Source: Owenia fusiformis
Lineage: Eukaryota > Annelida > Polychaeta > Sabellida > Oweniidae
Direction of reading: 5' to 3'
DNA: 64,000 bases
NCBI GenBank assembly: GCA_903813345.2
Contig: CAIIXF020000008.1
Coordinates: forward strand, 33,318,867-33,382,866
Made by a program: the position numbers and the translations under genes
Part shown: piece after piece, positions 51,204-61,176 of the stretch
Numbering within the stretch: position 1 is the stretch's first letter
Layout: each line of letters opens with the position of its first letter
The notes under the pieces: generated by a model
Databases searched by the model: none
Told to the model about the DNA's origin: nothing
The model's input: only the letters and a program-made list of their open reading frames with translations

Positions 51204-51298
51204 TTGATGAATAATGATTCGACTTATATAAACAATGCCCTTCAAAACTGCAAATAAGATGGCAGGGAAACCAAAATGTAATTTAAGTCCATCTGGAT
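51204..51298 (-). CDS. Candidate exon of unidentified gene nested in globin intron 1
   Basis: A minus-strand segment of 95 nt with a strong pyrimidine tract (CCCCTCTCTTCTTTATCC) before its AG acceptor and a consensus CAA-GTAAGT donor. It encodes PDGLKLHFGFPAILFAVLK then GIVYISRIIIHQ, with the intron before it in phase 1 and the one after it in phase 0. That is compatible with the next candidate exon at 48840-48947. The second half is hydrophobic enough to be a membrane segment. I could not identify a family or find the rest of the gene, which would run opposite to the globin inside its first intron. Confidence 0.35.
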
Positions 51299-52974
51299 CT
51301 TGAATATGTAATTGTAAGGATAAAGAAGAGAGGGGAATATGATAAATAAAGTGTATTATAAAACAGCAGTATGTAAACACAGACCAAATGTAGAAATTTA
51401 GAAAATACTCCACTTCCAACAAACATGAGTCCGAAATCGCCATTGCTCTCAACCATATTTACCAGGCACAAGGCCGTCCTTGACACGTTCTCACCATGAA
51501 TAATTATTGTTTTAGAAAAACAAAGTGTAAAATGATGTTGCAATCAGCAATTATGAAACTAACTTCATTAATTAATTATCTGCCATAAATTCAAAAACGT
51601 AAACAGTAAGATTAACCTCATTTTCTTCTGGGCACCCTGACCCGTGATAAGTAAATATAGATAAATATGGAGAAATAAGCTAACTATCTCAGATTTGAAC
51701 AATCAAGGATTTGTTTATTGCATGTTATATCCATTTGAAGTCAGATTTGGGCTCATGAGACCAATGATAAGGCTTTTCAGACACTTTGTTACTGCATAAC
51801 CCTCGCTATAAGTCAAGAAGAACCCATAAATCATATTCTAATATCCCCTTATCTTGTTATAACCACCTATTAATGTAAGCGTTTCCAGTGATTTATAATC
51901 GTTTACACTAGACTTATTGTCTTCATAATTTGTTATTAAATGTTAATTTACCATACATCATTACAGATACACGTCAGAGTGATCATTCAGTCATGTATAC
52001 CGGTATTTTTGGCCAAAGTATGTCAAATAATATGTGGTGTGTCATGAAGGGGCCATCATGTCAAAATGCGCCCAATTATAAAACCGAATAAATTCACTGC
52101 ATGGCTTCAATTTAAGTATCGATGAAATAACTTTGTCCAGCGGTACTCCACAAATTGCACTATTGAAAAGGTAGAAGTAGAAAATATTTAAATTTAAAAG
52201 TTGGGTGATGGTCGATTGGAATCAGGTTTTATGTATGTAATCAACATGGAACATGTAAATAGTTTACGTTTTATTTTACTTATTTGTTTATCTTATGTGA
52301 ATATAATTTCATAAAGATATAACGGAATGATTTGTTTTTTTGCTTTTTTACTTTTTGTAATCGTGATTTGAAAGCAGTTCAAAAGTATTTCGATAAATGG
52401 TAGAAAAAGTGATCAGAAATTTTGATTTTAGTGTCATTCATGAACTGAAATTTATAACAAACATACCTTCATTGCTCTAAGAATTCTAGAAGACCTCCAT
52501 TACAAAACATATGTCAGCATTAACGAAAGTGTTCATTAGGTGATTGCGTTGCTAGCTAAACCTACATCAAAGCAGAACATACATACAAGATAAGAGAATG
52601 AAATAGCCTAGTTTACTATTCGAATGTTAACCATGTCAGTGTCTTGAGTCTGCATACAAAATGGTAATTGATTCGCTTAGAGTGGAGGTTAGAGAAACCT
52701 TTATACATTTTAATCAAACTGCAATGTAATTATTAATCGTAATGACGTTATTTTGACCTATTGTCATTTATTTTAGCTCTGGAGCTTTAATGTGAGCTTA
52801 ACTAATAATGTATAAAAGTATGCCTGATTTTTTAATGTGAGAGTTTTATATTTATGTTGTTTTGATGTCTCCATTTCATTCAATTTCAGTCCACTTCCAT
52901 AATTGTTAGTATTAGTTACGTATTTGTGATTCCCTTTCAAGTTAACGTTAATAATAGTATGAGACTATAAATGA

Positions 52975-53085
52975 ATAAACACAAGGAGCACACACGTCTC
53001 GAACTTGCAACCTCTTGGTTACGGCGCCCAATCGCCTAGCCTGAACGTGCTGGCGCTATAAAATAGTGCCAAGTCCAACCGGCAT
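52975..53085 (-). mobile_element. tRNA-derived SINE fragment
   Basis: On the minus strand the region reads GGCTAGGCGATTGGGCGCCG, TAACCAAGAGGTTGCAAGTT, CGAGACG. GGTTGCAAGTTCGAGAC is a near-consensus B box with T-arm symmetry, and the preceding part looks like a variable and anticodon arm. The A box side is poorly kept and there is no functional tRNA fold, so a SINE head or tRNA pseudogene fits best. Confidence 0.5.
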
Positions 53086-53587
53086 GCCGTATGTAATTAG
53101 TCTGTTCTTAGAACCACGTGACCTTACGAGATGCTGTGTGCGTTAGGTCGTATCCTGGTTTGTTTCTTTGGTTGTGTTCTTCCATGCATTCTCCATACTT
53201 GTGTTTTTGTATTATTCTTTGATCTTCCACCCTTTGCAATATGATTCGTTATGGGTTAGCTCATCGTTTTTGGGATGGGGACTGTTTTCATTATGGAAGG
53301 TTTTGTTTTTAGATGTTCTTTTTGTATTCACCAAAAACTGAAATGTATACAACTAACAAAATCATATTTATCACTTTTTCATTAAGATGTTCTTTGTTCT
53401 TGTATTTTGTATGTACTTCGATACATATTTCTCCGTAATGCATTTGTGATTACATGTTTCCATTTTCAGTAGACTTATGCTCAAGAAGGAACCGAATCGC
53501 TTATTACTGTACGTCTGCAATACTCTTGTCAGAGTATCTTACCATACTTTTTCTAATAAATTGTCTTCTTGATTTGTTTACTTCCAG

Positions 53588-53819
53588 ATTATTCAAGAAC
53601 AAGGCGTTTCTTCTGGATATGTTCAAAAACTTTAAGGACCTAAAAGACTTTGATGAAATGCGTCAAGATGAGTCGCTCGCCAGGCATGCAGTCTACGTGA
53701 TGGGAATAGTGGATGATGCAATCACGAAACTACATGACTTCGATTATGTTGCAGAGCTCATTACTAACACTGCTGTATCTCACGCAAGATTCCTCAACTT
53801 CAAGGCAGAATATTTCTGG
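53588..53819 (+). CDS. Globin exon 2, haem pocket (helices B-G)
   Basis: Central exon of the membrane-anchored globin, residues 71-148 in the 1A form. A TTACTTCCAG acceptor joins phase 2 from either first exon, completing a Gln codon. Landmarks: Phe83 (CD1, LLDMFKNF), distal His104 (E7, LARHAVYVM) and proximal His136 (F8, AVSHARF). CD1 to E7 is 21 residues and E7 to F8 is 32, as in neuroglobin, which suggests six-coordinate haem. It ends after TTCTGG at a GTAAGT donor in phase 0, the conserved helix-G globin intron. Oxygen, NO or redox chemistry at a membrane is the family expectation; the substrate cannot be read here. The last 48 bases, the donor and following intron are tandemly duplicated (see 53772-54118). 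An open frame continues from 53454 and to 53888 but that is intron. Confidence 0.95.
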
Positions 53820-54118
53820 GTAAGTTGTGGGTTAGCACGTGCAAGACCTTCATCCGGGTATTATCACTCGGGTGGAGTCGTGGTTTGAAATGGGCACATT
53901 TTTTAAAATGTTCTTGCTTCAATGATTGTTATTTACAACAACGCTGTATCTCACGCAAGATTCCTCAACTTCAAGGCAGAATATTTCTGGGTAAGTTGTA
54001 GGTAAGCACGTGCAAGACCTTCATCCGGGTATTATCACCCGTGCGGGGTCGTGGATTGAAAATGGGCAGATTTTTAAAACTTTCTTGCTTCAATGATTGT
54101 TATTTACAACAAGCCACG
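53772..54118 (+). repeat. 171-bp tandem duplication covering the exon 2 end and donor
   Basis: GCTGTATCTCACGCAAGATT starts at 53772 and again at 53943, and a stub of the repeat starts near 54119. The second copy keeps the 16 codons around the proximal His intact, with the same GTAAGT donor, but has no acceptor. If the second donor were used, exon 2 would be extended by 171 nt and read into TGA at 53886, giving a truncated globin. Copies differ by few substitutions, so the event is recent. Confidence 0.9.
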
Positions 54119-54917
54119 CTGTAGCCACGCTGTACTTCAGTTTAAAAAGAGGAGTCCGTTGTTCATTTATCATTTTGACTTTTCTTTTTCCTGAAGAGCG
54201 CTTACATGCACTCTTACATCACTAAGAGATTATAATACTTATAAAAACGAATTCCGTTACATACTAACTGCAAAAACCATTGGAAGGAGGGTCATTTCGT
54301 TTGGTATACGGAATATTTTATATCATTCTCCATTGTCAGTTGGTGGTGCTTACGTCGCATTCCATCATATTGAAAAATAATTTATTATTTTGATTTATGG
54401 GTGTAGGCTCAATAAGTTACTGCCATTAGATACGTACATTCATATGCTTATGATACGAAATCTAAACGCAATATTTTTGATACTTTTCATTTTTACTTTG
54501 CCATTTTAATACTCTTTCTCTTAACGTTCAGTCATTTATTAAGCGATTGTGTACCCCCCCCCCCCCCCGTTCATCTACATTGATTAATAAACGTCTGTAA
54601 ATTAATATATACCATTTTTCTATTGTTTTAACCAGACATTTATTACTATAAAAATGCCAAGTAATCATAAATGTACATTAGGAATAGAAGCCGATTTCGA
54701 ATTCCCTGTAAATCAAGTCGCTTTGAATTGGCTATGTCAATAATTCACCAGCCCACGTTAATGGACTCAAAGTGTGGCCCATGGCGAATTATGGTGATAC
54801 TTATGAATCAAATAGTCATTTGAAGAAACAGAAGTCCTTATTGGATGATTCCATTAATATGGCCACTACAAGCCAATCACAGACCAACTTCTTCCTCCCC
54901 CGCATTCTATATATCAT

Positions 54918-54990
54918 CGCTCTGTAGCTTTAGTGGTAGAGCACTCGACATGTTATGTAATCGGAAGCAATCACTAGAATGCCATTGAAA
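54918..54990 (+). other. Possible tRNA-derived relic
   Basis: GCTCTGTAGCTTTAGTGGTA then GAGCACTCGACATGT resembles a tRNA acceptor and D-arm with its A box. The anticodon arm is poor and no GGTTCGA B box follows. Probably a degraded SINE or tRNA pseudogene, not a working tRNA. Confidence 0.25.
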
Positions 54991-55136
54991 TGGCAAGCAT
55001 ATGGGCAAAATTTAATTTTATCATGTGTTGTATCCCTTGGGTAAAGAGCTTTCCAAAGATGTATAACGCAATCATGTTTACTCGATATCACATTAACTCC
55101 TAATTCAATTTTATAAATAATATACATGTATTATGT

Positions 55137-55512
55137 ATGACAATGAGTGTCTGGGGGATGAGATGTCCAGGGGATAAATTGTATAGGGGATGAGTTGTCT
55201 AGGGGGTGAGTTGTCCAGGGGATGAGTTGTCTAGGGGATGAGTTTCTAAGGGATGAGAAGTCCAGGGATGAATTGTCTAGGGGAGGAGTTGTCCAGGGGA
55301 TGAGTTGTCCAGTGGATGAGTTGTCTGTCTAGGGGATGAGTTGTCCAGTGGATGAATTGTATAGGGGATGAGTTGTCTAGGGGTTAAGTTGTCCAGGGTT
55401 GAGTTGCCGAGGGGATGAGTTGTCTCGGGGATGAGTTGTCAAGGTTATGAGTTGTCTAGGGGATGAGTTCTCTAGGGCATGAGTTGTCTAGGAGATGAGT
55501 TGTCTAGAGGTT
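55137..55512. repeat. 17-bp minisatellite (GATGAGTTGTCTAGGGG)
   Basis: About 20 imperfect copies, with CTAG and CCAG variants and occasional insertions. G-rich on the + strand. It lies in globin intron 2. Confidence 0.93.
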
Positions 55513-55837
55513 TAGCAATTGTTATCAGTTTTAGCTACATTTCTGTCAGAAAAAAAGCTTTTAGACGGCGCTTGTGACATCGCTGCGTTAGTCCAATAAC
55601 TAAATTATGAACTCATACTTTGACGATCCCATCCCTATCATCCGATTATCATGATTGTGTTTTATTGATAGTAGTCGATCCGTATTACAATAAAAGAGAT
55701 ATTAACTAACAATCAAAAGTACTGCAATGTCTATCATGTGGATTTTATTCTATGTAACGTAAATGTTTATACCAATAAAATTAATCTATACAAGAAAGAT
55801 TAATGTGTGACTTTCATCCAGTGTAACAAGGTTTATA

Positions 55838-56880
55838 CAGGGTGTCAAAAAATTGGACCACCAATACGGAAATGCGTCTAATAGAGTTGTTAATCACTCT
55901 GATGTATTGATCTCTTGGTTTGTTCCCGTTTTAAAGTCCCCGTCTAAAGTTTGAAAATATTTTTTATCATTCATTTACTATTTGTCAGGACTTAAAAAGT
56001 GATTTTAGAGATTTTTGAACAAAACATTTTTTGAAAAAATAGTTGTGAGCATTTCATTTCTCAAATATTCAAATATGGCGCCATTTTTCAAATAAAGTTG
56101 AAATTTCTTAATCATCAAATATTTCTTAATGTATTTCAAAAAATATTATATTGTTAACACCAATGCAAAGATTGAACAAAAGACACACTATTTCAATAAT
56201 AAAATGTCATATTTAATGGGCCACTTCAATGTTTTAGCTTATCAAAAATATTTTGAAACATTAGTGATGTCATTAAGGTAACAAAAACTTTTTATGAATT
56301 TCTTTTTCGATGTCAATCTTTTCTAAATATGCTACACTTTCATAAAAAACCAATGTTGATTGTCCAACCAGGTTAAAAGGAAGAATAAATTATGTTTTAG
56401 ATATCATTGTACCATTGGTTTCTATGAGAACTAAAATTTTGAAATGCATTTTTCTCAGAACCATTTTCATGCACTGATAAGTTCATTTCTCGCTTGTTTA
56501 TCAACTGATTTTCTTAATTTTTTCGGCAAAAAACATGGGAGGATGTATGCTATGCATTGGTATGAATTGTTACTAATTAGAAGATATGAGTGACCTCTAA
56601 AAGTTGGTTTTAAATTAATTCACAAATTTTGGAACAAAAAGTCTATCAAAAACCACTTTTTGAAATTAAAAAAAAAAGTTCCACATATCACACTTTGATA
56701 ACATTGGGTAAGACTACAATATAAGCCAAAGTGGTTTAAACTTTACATGGGGCCTTTAACCAATTGAGACCTGAACAGTTCTTGGGGTCACAATATTGCA
56801 CGGTTACGCTAAAGTACTCCCAAAACGTGTAAATTACCTCTCAAAACCTGGGTTTTGCAAAAATTTGGCCGATCACCCTG
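55838..56880. mobile_element. 1.04-kb mariner-type non-autonomous element
   Basis: It starts CAGGGTGTCAAAAAATTGG and ends CCGATCACCCTG, flanked by TA on each side (55836-55837, 56881-56882). The first seven terminal bases are identical to those of 45656-46306. The interior is AT-rich with runs of A and no transposase frame. It lies in intron 2 of the globin. Confidence 0.7.
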
Positions 56881-57466
56881 TATTTGTATCCTACATAAAT
56901 GTTTCATCAGTAAGACTCTATAATGACTTCTGGTATGTACAGTAAATCCAGGGGTTGCACTGCGACGGTCAAGTTAACATCATTCAGTTGCCACATAAAG
57001 GTTAATATCAATATAAAATGATAAATATATTAATTTATTGTTATTGGTATCGTTACATCCAAATAAATGTAAATACAACTACTGTATTCATTAGTAACCG
57101 GTGATGAAATTCCCCTTCTACCGGATTTGATGAAAATACCTTTTCAAAACAGTAAGCATGTAACAAAAAATGTTCAATAAAATCAATTCCTTAATTTATA
57201 GTTCAAACATTTTTCATTTTTTGTATTTTAAAAACTGTTCCTGAAGATGGACATTACTTCTGTAAAATAGTTATAATATTAAGTATTTTTACTATCTAAA
57301 ATGTATATCTAATGCTTTAAAAACCCATGCGTTTATCATTTTTACAGATATATTCCCTAAGGTATAACATTTCTGTAAAATATCGTTCTTTTAGTACTTT
57401 TAGGTATACTCTATGTATATCTTTTTCATATTTGAAAAAAATGTTCGTCAATATAGTATATAGTAT

Positions 57467-58376
57467 GACGTGTCGCAAAAAACTCGTGCACGCATTGTTA
57501 CACATTTTGTGGCGTAATCCAGAGGATCCTCGCTTTTAACATGATAGAATGTGACGTTTTTGAGAAAAATGAGCACTTATGGAAATCCTTTCGTCCTCCA
57601 CATTTGCCTCTATATCTCAAAATATTTAAGGCGAATAAATCTGATATTGTATATGTATTAACAATGGGTTAGGAGCATCATAAAACACGAATCAATTGAT
57701 ATTTTAGGTGAAATAAATATACGCGTTGCTGTGCTTGAAAATAGGCGAATGGCGTAAATTAGCCCTATTTTAATGAATTTTGAAAACCTTTCGTCCTCCA
57801 CTTTTCCACATACAACAGAAAACACATACTTTTGTGAACAAAATCAACTATTTATTAATAAACTACAGTTTAGGAGCAAAATAATCATGTATGATTTATT
57901 AAAAATTGATCTCGTATTTTTTGTTTTATGTACACCTGAAAAGTTGAAGGTACCAAAAAATGAGCAAAAAAGGTCGCTGTCAACAGATTCTATTTTTCAG
58001 ACTCTATGACGTCACAATATGGGACGCTTACTAAAATTCATTCTTTGAAATAAAACTTCCATTTACCTTTACCAAGACGAAAAATAAGTATAATAGTCAT
58101 ATATTGTTTGAGTTATGAGCGTTTAAAGACGAAAAATAATTCAAAATGTAACGTGTCAACATGGGATATTTGCCAGATGTTTTGGTAAAAAACTCTTTTT
58201 TAAAAACGAACGCGCAAAAAATGTAAACGGAGTGTAGTTGATCTAAAATCTTCATCGAAACAGCTTTAAAATGATATATAACTTTAATTAGAATATTATC
58301 TTATAATCCGGGGAATCAAAGTTACATTCACGCGATACCCTTAAAAAACAAATGCGCCAACTTTTTGCGACACGTC
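57467..58376. mobile_element. 910-bp DNA element ending 57 bp before exon 3
   Basis: The tips GACGTGTCGCAAAAA and TTTTTGCGACACGTC are exact inverses, and TAT abuts both. Inside, CCTTTCGTCCTCCAC occurs twice (about 57585 and 57786). There is no transposase frame. The right tip ends 57 bases before the first base of globin exon 3, so the present branch point and pyrimidine tract must lie in the remaining gap or within the element. Confidence 0.75.
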
Positions 58377-58433
58377 TATATATTTCTCTTAACACTATTT
58401 TAAGAAATCTAAAATAAATTTTCTTCGTTTCAG

Positions 58434-58664
58434 TACTTAGAAGGCCCATTCCTCAAGGCAGTAAGCTATACCCTTCAGGACAGATACACGGATCAAATAG
58501 CTGAAATATACACTATAGCTCTCAAATTTATATTACAAGTTTGCGTTGACTCCTACATTGCTGCAGTTCCCGCAGCAACAACAGACGATACAACTATTGA
58601 CATGAATAATCAAATGGATGAGTTAAACAATATAGAAGAACAAACGATAGTAGCAGTATCATGA
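58434..58664 (+). CDS. Globin exon 3 (helices G-H and C-terminal tail)
   Basis: The acceptor TTCTTCGTTTCAG joins phase 0. It encodes 76 residues and ends at TGA (58662-58664). YLEGPFLKAVSYTL completes helix G, and DQIAEIYTIALKFILQVC is helix H, where Tyr takes the place often held by Trp. A polar, acidic tail of about 35 residues (PAATTDDTTIDMNNQMDEL, then NNIEEQ) goes beyond the globin fold, as in other long globin-X-like proteins. Total protein is 224 (1A) or 225 (1B) residues, against about 150 for a bare globin, the excess being the N-terminal anchor and linker and this tail. No AATAAA follows closely; ATTAAA at 59315-59320 is a candidate poly(A) signal. Confidence 0.93.
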   Translation, partial: YLEGPFLKAVSYTLQDRYTDQIAEIYTIALKFILQVCVDSYIAAVPAATTDDTTIDMNNQMDELNNIEEQTIVAVS

Positions 58665-60998
58665 GATATGTTTAATAATGTATATAAAGGAAACACATAT
58701 GGAATTTTAGATATGTACGTGTAGCATTGTTTTCATGAAGATGAAGGGATGGTAAAGAGGAAATAGTGATACATACCGTAAATGTGGATTAGTGTCACGT
58801 TGCCATGCGTTGCTGCAGCACACCATGGTATAATTGATCATGATAGAAAGTGCCTCGGAGTGAATGTAAAATTTGATTACATTGGATTATTACGTTTCAC
58901 TAAATTCCCATCGGTTATCTAATTTGTGTTAGAAATGGAAACATTGAGGCTGAAACGTACAAACAAGGCCTACAAAGGGAAGATGTAATACACTGCATTG
59001 GTATAAAGAGACATACATTCAATCGTACATACTGAGATTTTTATTAGACCTGAATTACTAGAATAGTAAGCGTGTGATAAATAGTATGAAAATCGAGTCA
59101 GATCAAACGCTTCTCTTGAATCAGGTTTACACGTTTATTAATGTGTAGGTATCGTTTTTTAGAAAAAACAATAAGCAATCGTTACATGACAACTGTCGCA
59201 TTTATGTGCCATAAGAGGACCGGGAAATTTATTCCGACAATCGTAGGGCAAATGTGATAAACTATTGCAGCCATGGCATCATGGGACCATCCAGGGACGT
59301 ACGATAACAACAACATTAAAATCTTTTAACATATCGTCGCCTGATTATAACCTATTCTAACTCACTTATTTGTCATTTGTTTGAGTAGAAGTTCTTTGAG
59401 TTTAATCTTTAGCTTCTTAGGGTATTTTACAGTGCAATATGATGGAACATCTACACTACTTTTTGCTACATTGAGATGCACATTAAATTGACAAAATTTA
59501 CTAAACACAATTTCTCGAATCTCTCATCCCAATTAATAGCTACATTTAGCGGGTGCTTTTGGAAGTGTAAAAAGCATGTGGTATATGATAAGGCCTACGA
59601 TTGCATGAGACCGCCAAGGAGATAATCCAATCTCTGGTTCAAATTTGTTTTCTGATTGCAGTAGTCACTGACACTCCTACTACATATTTTTAAACAATTA
59701 CTGCCATTGCATATTGACATCTACATGTACAGTATGTTGTCATACATCTACAAAGAAGCACTGTGTTTGATGCACTACTTTTTGTATAAAATGACCAAAA
59801 ACAACATGAGTACTACTAGTTGTGTTGTGCTTATAGTATGTAAAATAATTAATGATTTGAGTCTATGTAAAGTTCACGTGATATGTTATCTTGGGTTGAA
59901 ATGTGAAGAAGAAAAAAAAGAAAAAACATCTTCGTAATTTTCTATTCGAACTGTAATGTGATTATTCTCAACATTGGAGTAAGAATATGGTTTTCCGAAT
60001 TCTCAGGCGACGATTGGAGTCTTAACCAAAATACCATCTATATTTTGACTAAGGTCAATAAATATACATATATTGATCTACAGCTGCATCATGCCATACG
60101 CACGCAACTAGCAAAACTAAATTTAAAGTTACTTCTCAAAAGTACATTTAATAATCGTGGCAATCATGTCTACACAGATGCTATCAGCTGATTGTGGGAT
60201 AGTATTAGTTGCTAAATAACATTCACCTAAACAGAATGACTTGGAGGAATAACCTTTTTTTCAAATGACGCTCAAGGTCAACTACAAAATACGTATATCT
60301 AGTCAAAGAGGAGAGAAATGGCACACGTCGATTTGATGTTTTATAATCGGCGTAAACTGTCTCACGTCTTTATCTTTACGTGAAATAACAAGCTATAATA
60401 TTCGGTACATATGCCAGAAATTAATATATTATTCGAAGGGTTTTTGCAAATTTTTGAATCCGTCATTTTGTTTCGTTAGCTCTTTATCGTTTGACCAATC
60501 AGCGGTGAGGGGCATCTCGATATAAATGTCCATTAAAGTTGAGATCATATTCTGGATTTCCTTCCTCTTATCTTTCCAATTATATTTCATTGATGTAATC
60601 ACGTTGTAGTCACGTGGAATCACGTGTCACATGTAGTCACGTCATGTATGACTGCATCTGTACCCCAAATATTATTGCAGTACCTCGATACTTCAGAAGA
60701 CATATATGTGTAATCAAAATGCATAGACGCTTATCTTGCATATACGTAAACACTGCACGTTCTAGTCAAAGAGCATGAAAATCAGTTGACTGACAAATTC
60801 AAATCGTCATATAACTACGGCTTTTATAAAATGTAATTAACTTTTTTTCTATGTTTTATCATCTACATTTCTAGTGCAAATATATGTGAATGCATATACG
60901 TCTGACTCGATCAGTTCTGTTATTGTGAGTCACGTTGATTTAGCAGAAGTTATCCAGGGCTCCCTCATACTGCACACCTCTTGACTCCTAACCATATA
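58665..60998. other. 3' flank of the globin, no further gene seen
   Basis: It holds the presumed 3' UTR. Frames at 59707-59937 and 59958-60191 are uninformative. At about 60605-60645 the word TCACGTG/GTCACGT is repeated four times within 40 bases. A minus-strand frame at 60429-60623 (ending KQNDGFKNLQKPFE) looks somewhat protein-like but has no support. Confidence 0.4.
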
Positions 60999-61176
60999 CA
61001 GTAAAACCTGTATACATTGAACACCTATGGAGCCACTAAAATGTGCTCACTGTAGGTGAGTGTTCACTACAAAGTTGGTAATCTACACATAAGTCAGTGG
61101 GGTATGTGCGGAGGAAGGGTGTCCTTTAGGGTAGGTGTTCACTAGAGAGAGGAGTTCACTAAGACAGATTTTACTG
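60999..61176. mobile_element. Second CAGTRAAACCTG-ended short element
   Basis: It starts CAGTAAAACCTG and ends CAGATTTTACTG (inverse with one mismatch). It shares GTGTTCACT words with 2328-2516, which has the same terminal design. TA precedes and follows. Non-autonomous. Confidence 0.55.

Noticed and set aside
53454-53888. 144-codon continuous frame as a single-exon gene
   Set aside because: The globin homology is confined to 53588-53819 between good splice sites. The extensions are intron.
54918-54990. Functional tRNA gene
   Set aside because: Only the 5' half resembles a tRNA. There is no B box and no complementary acceptor 3' end.
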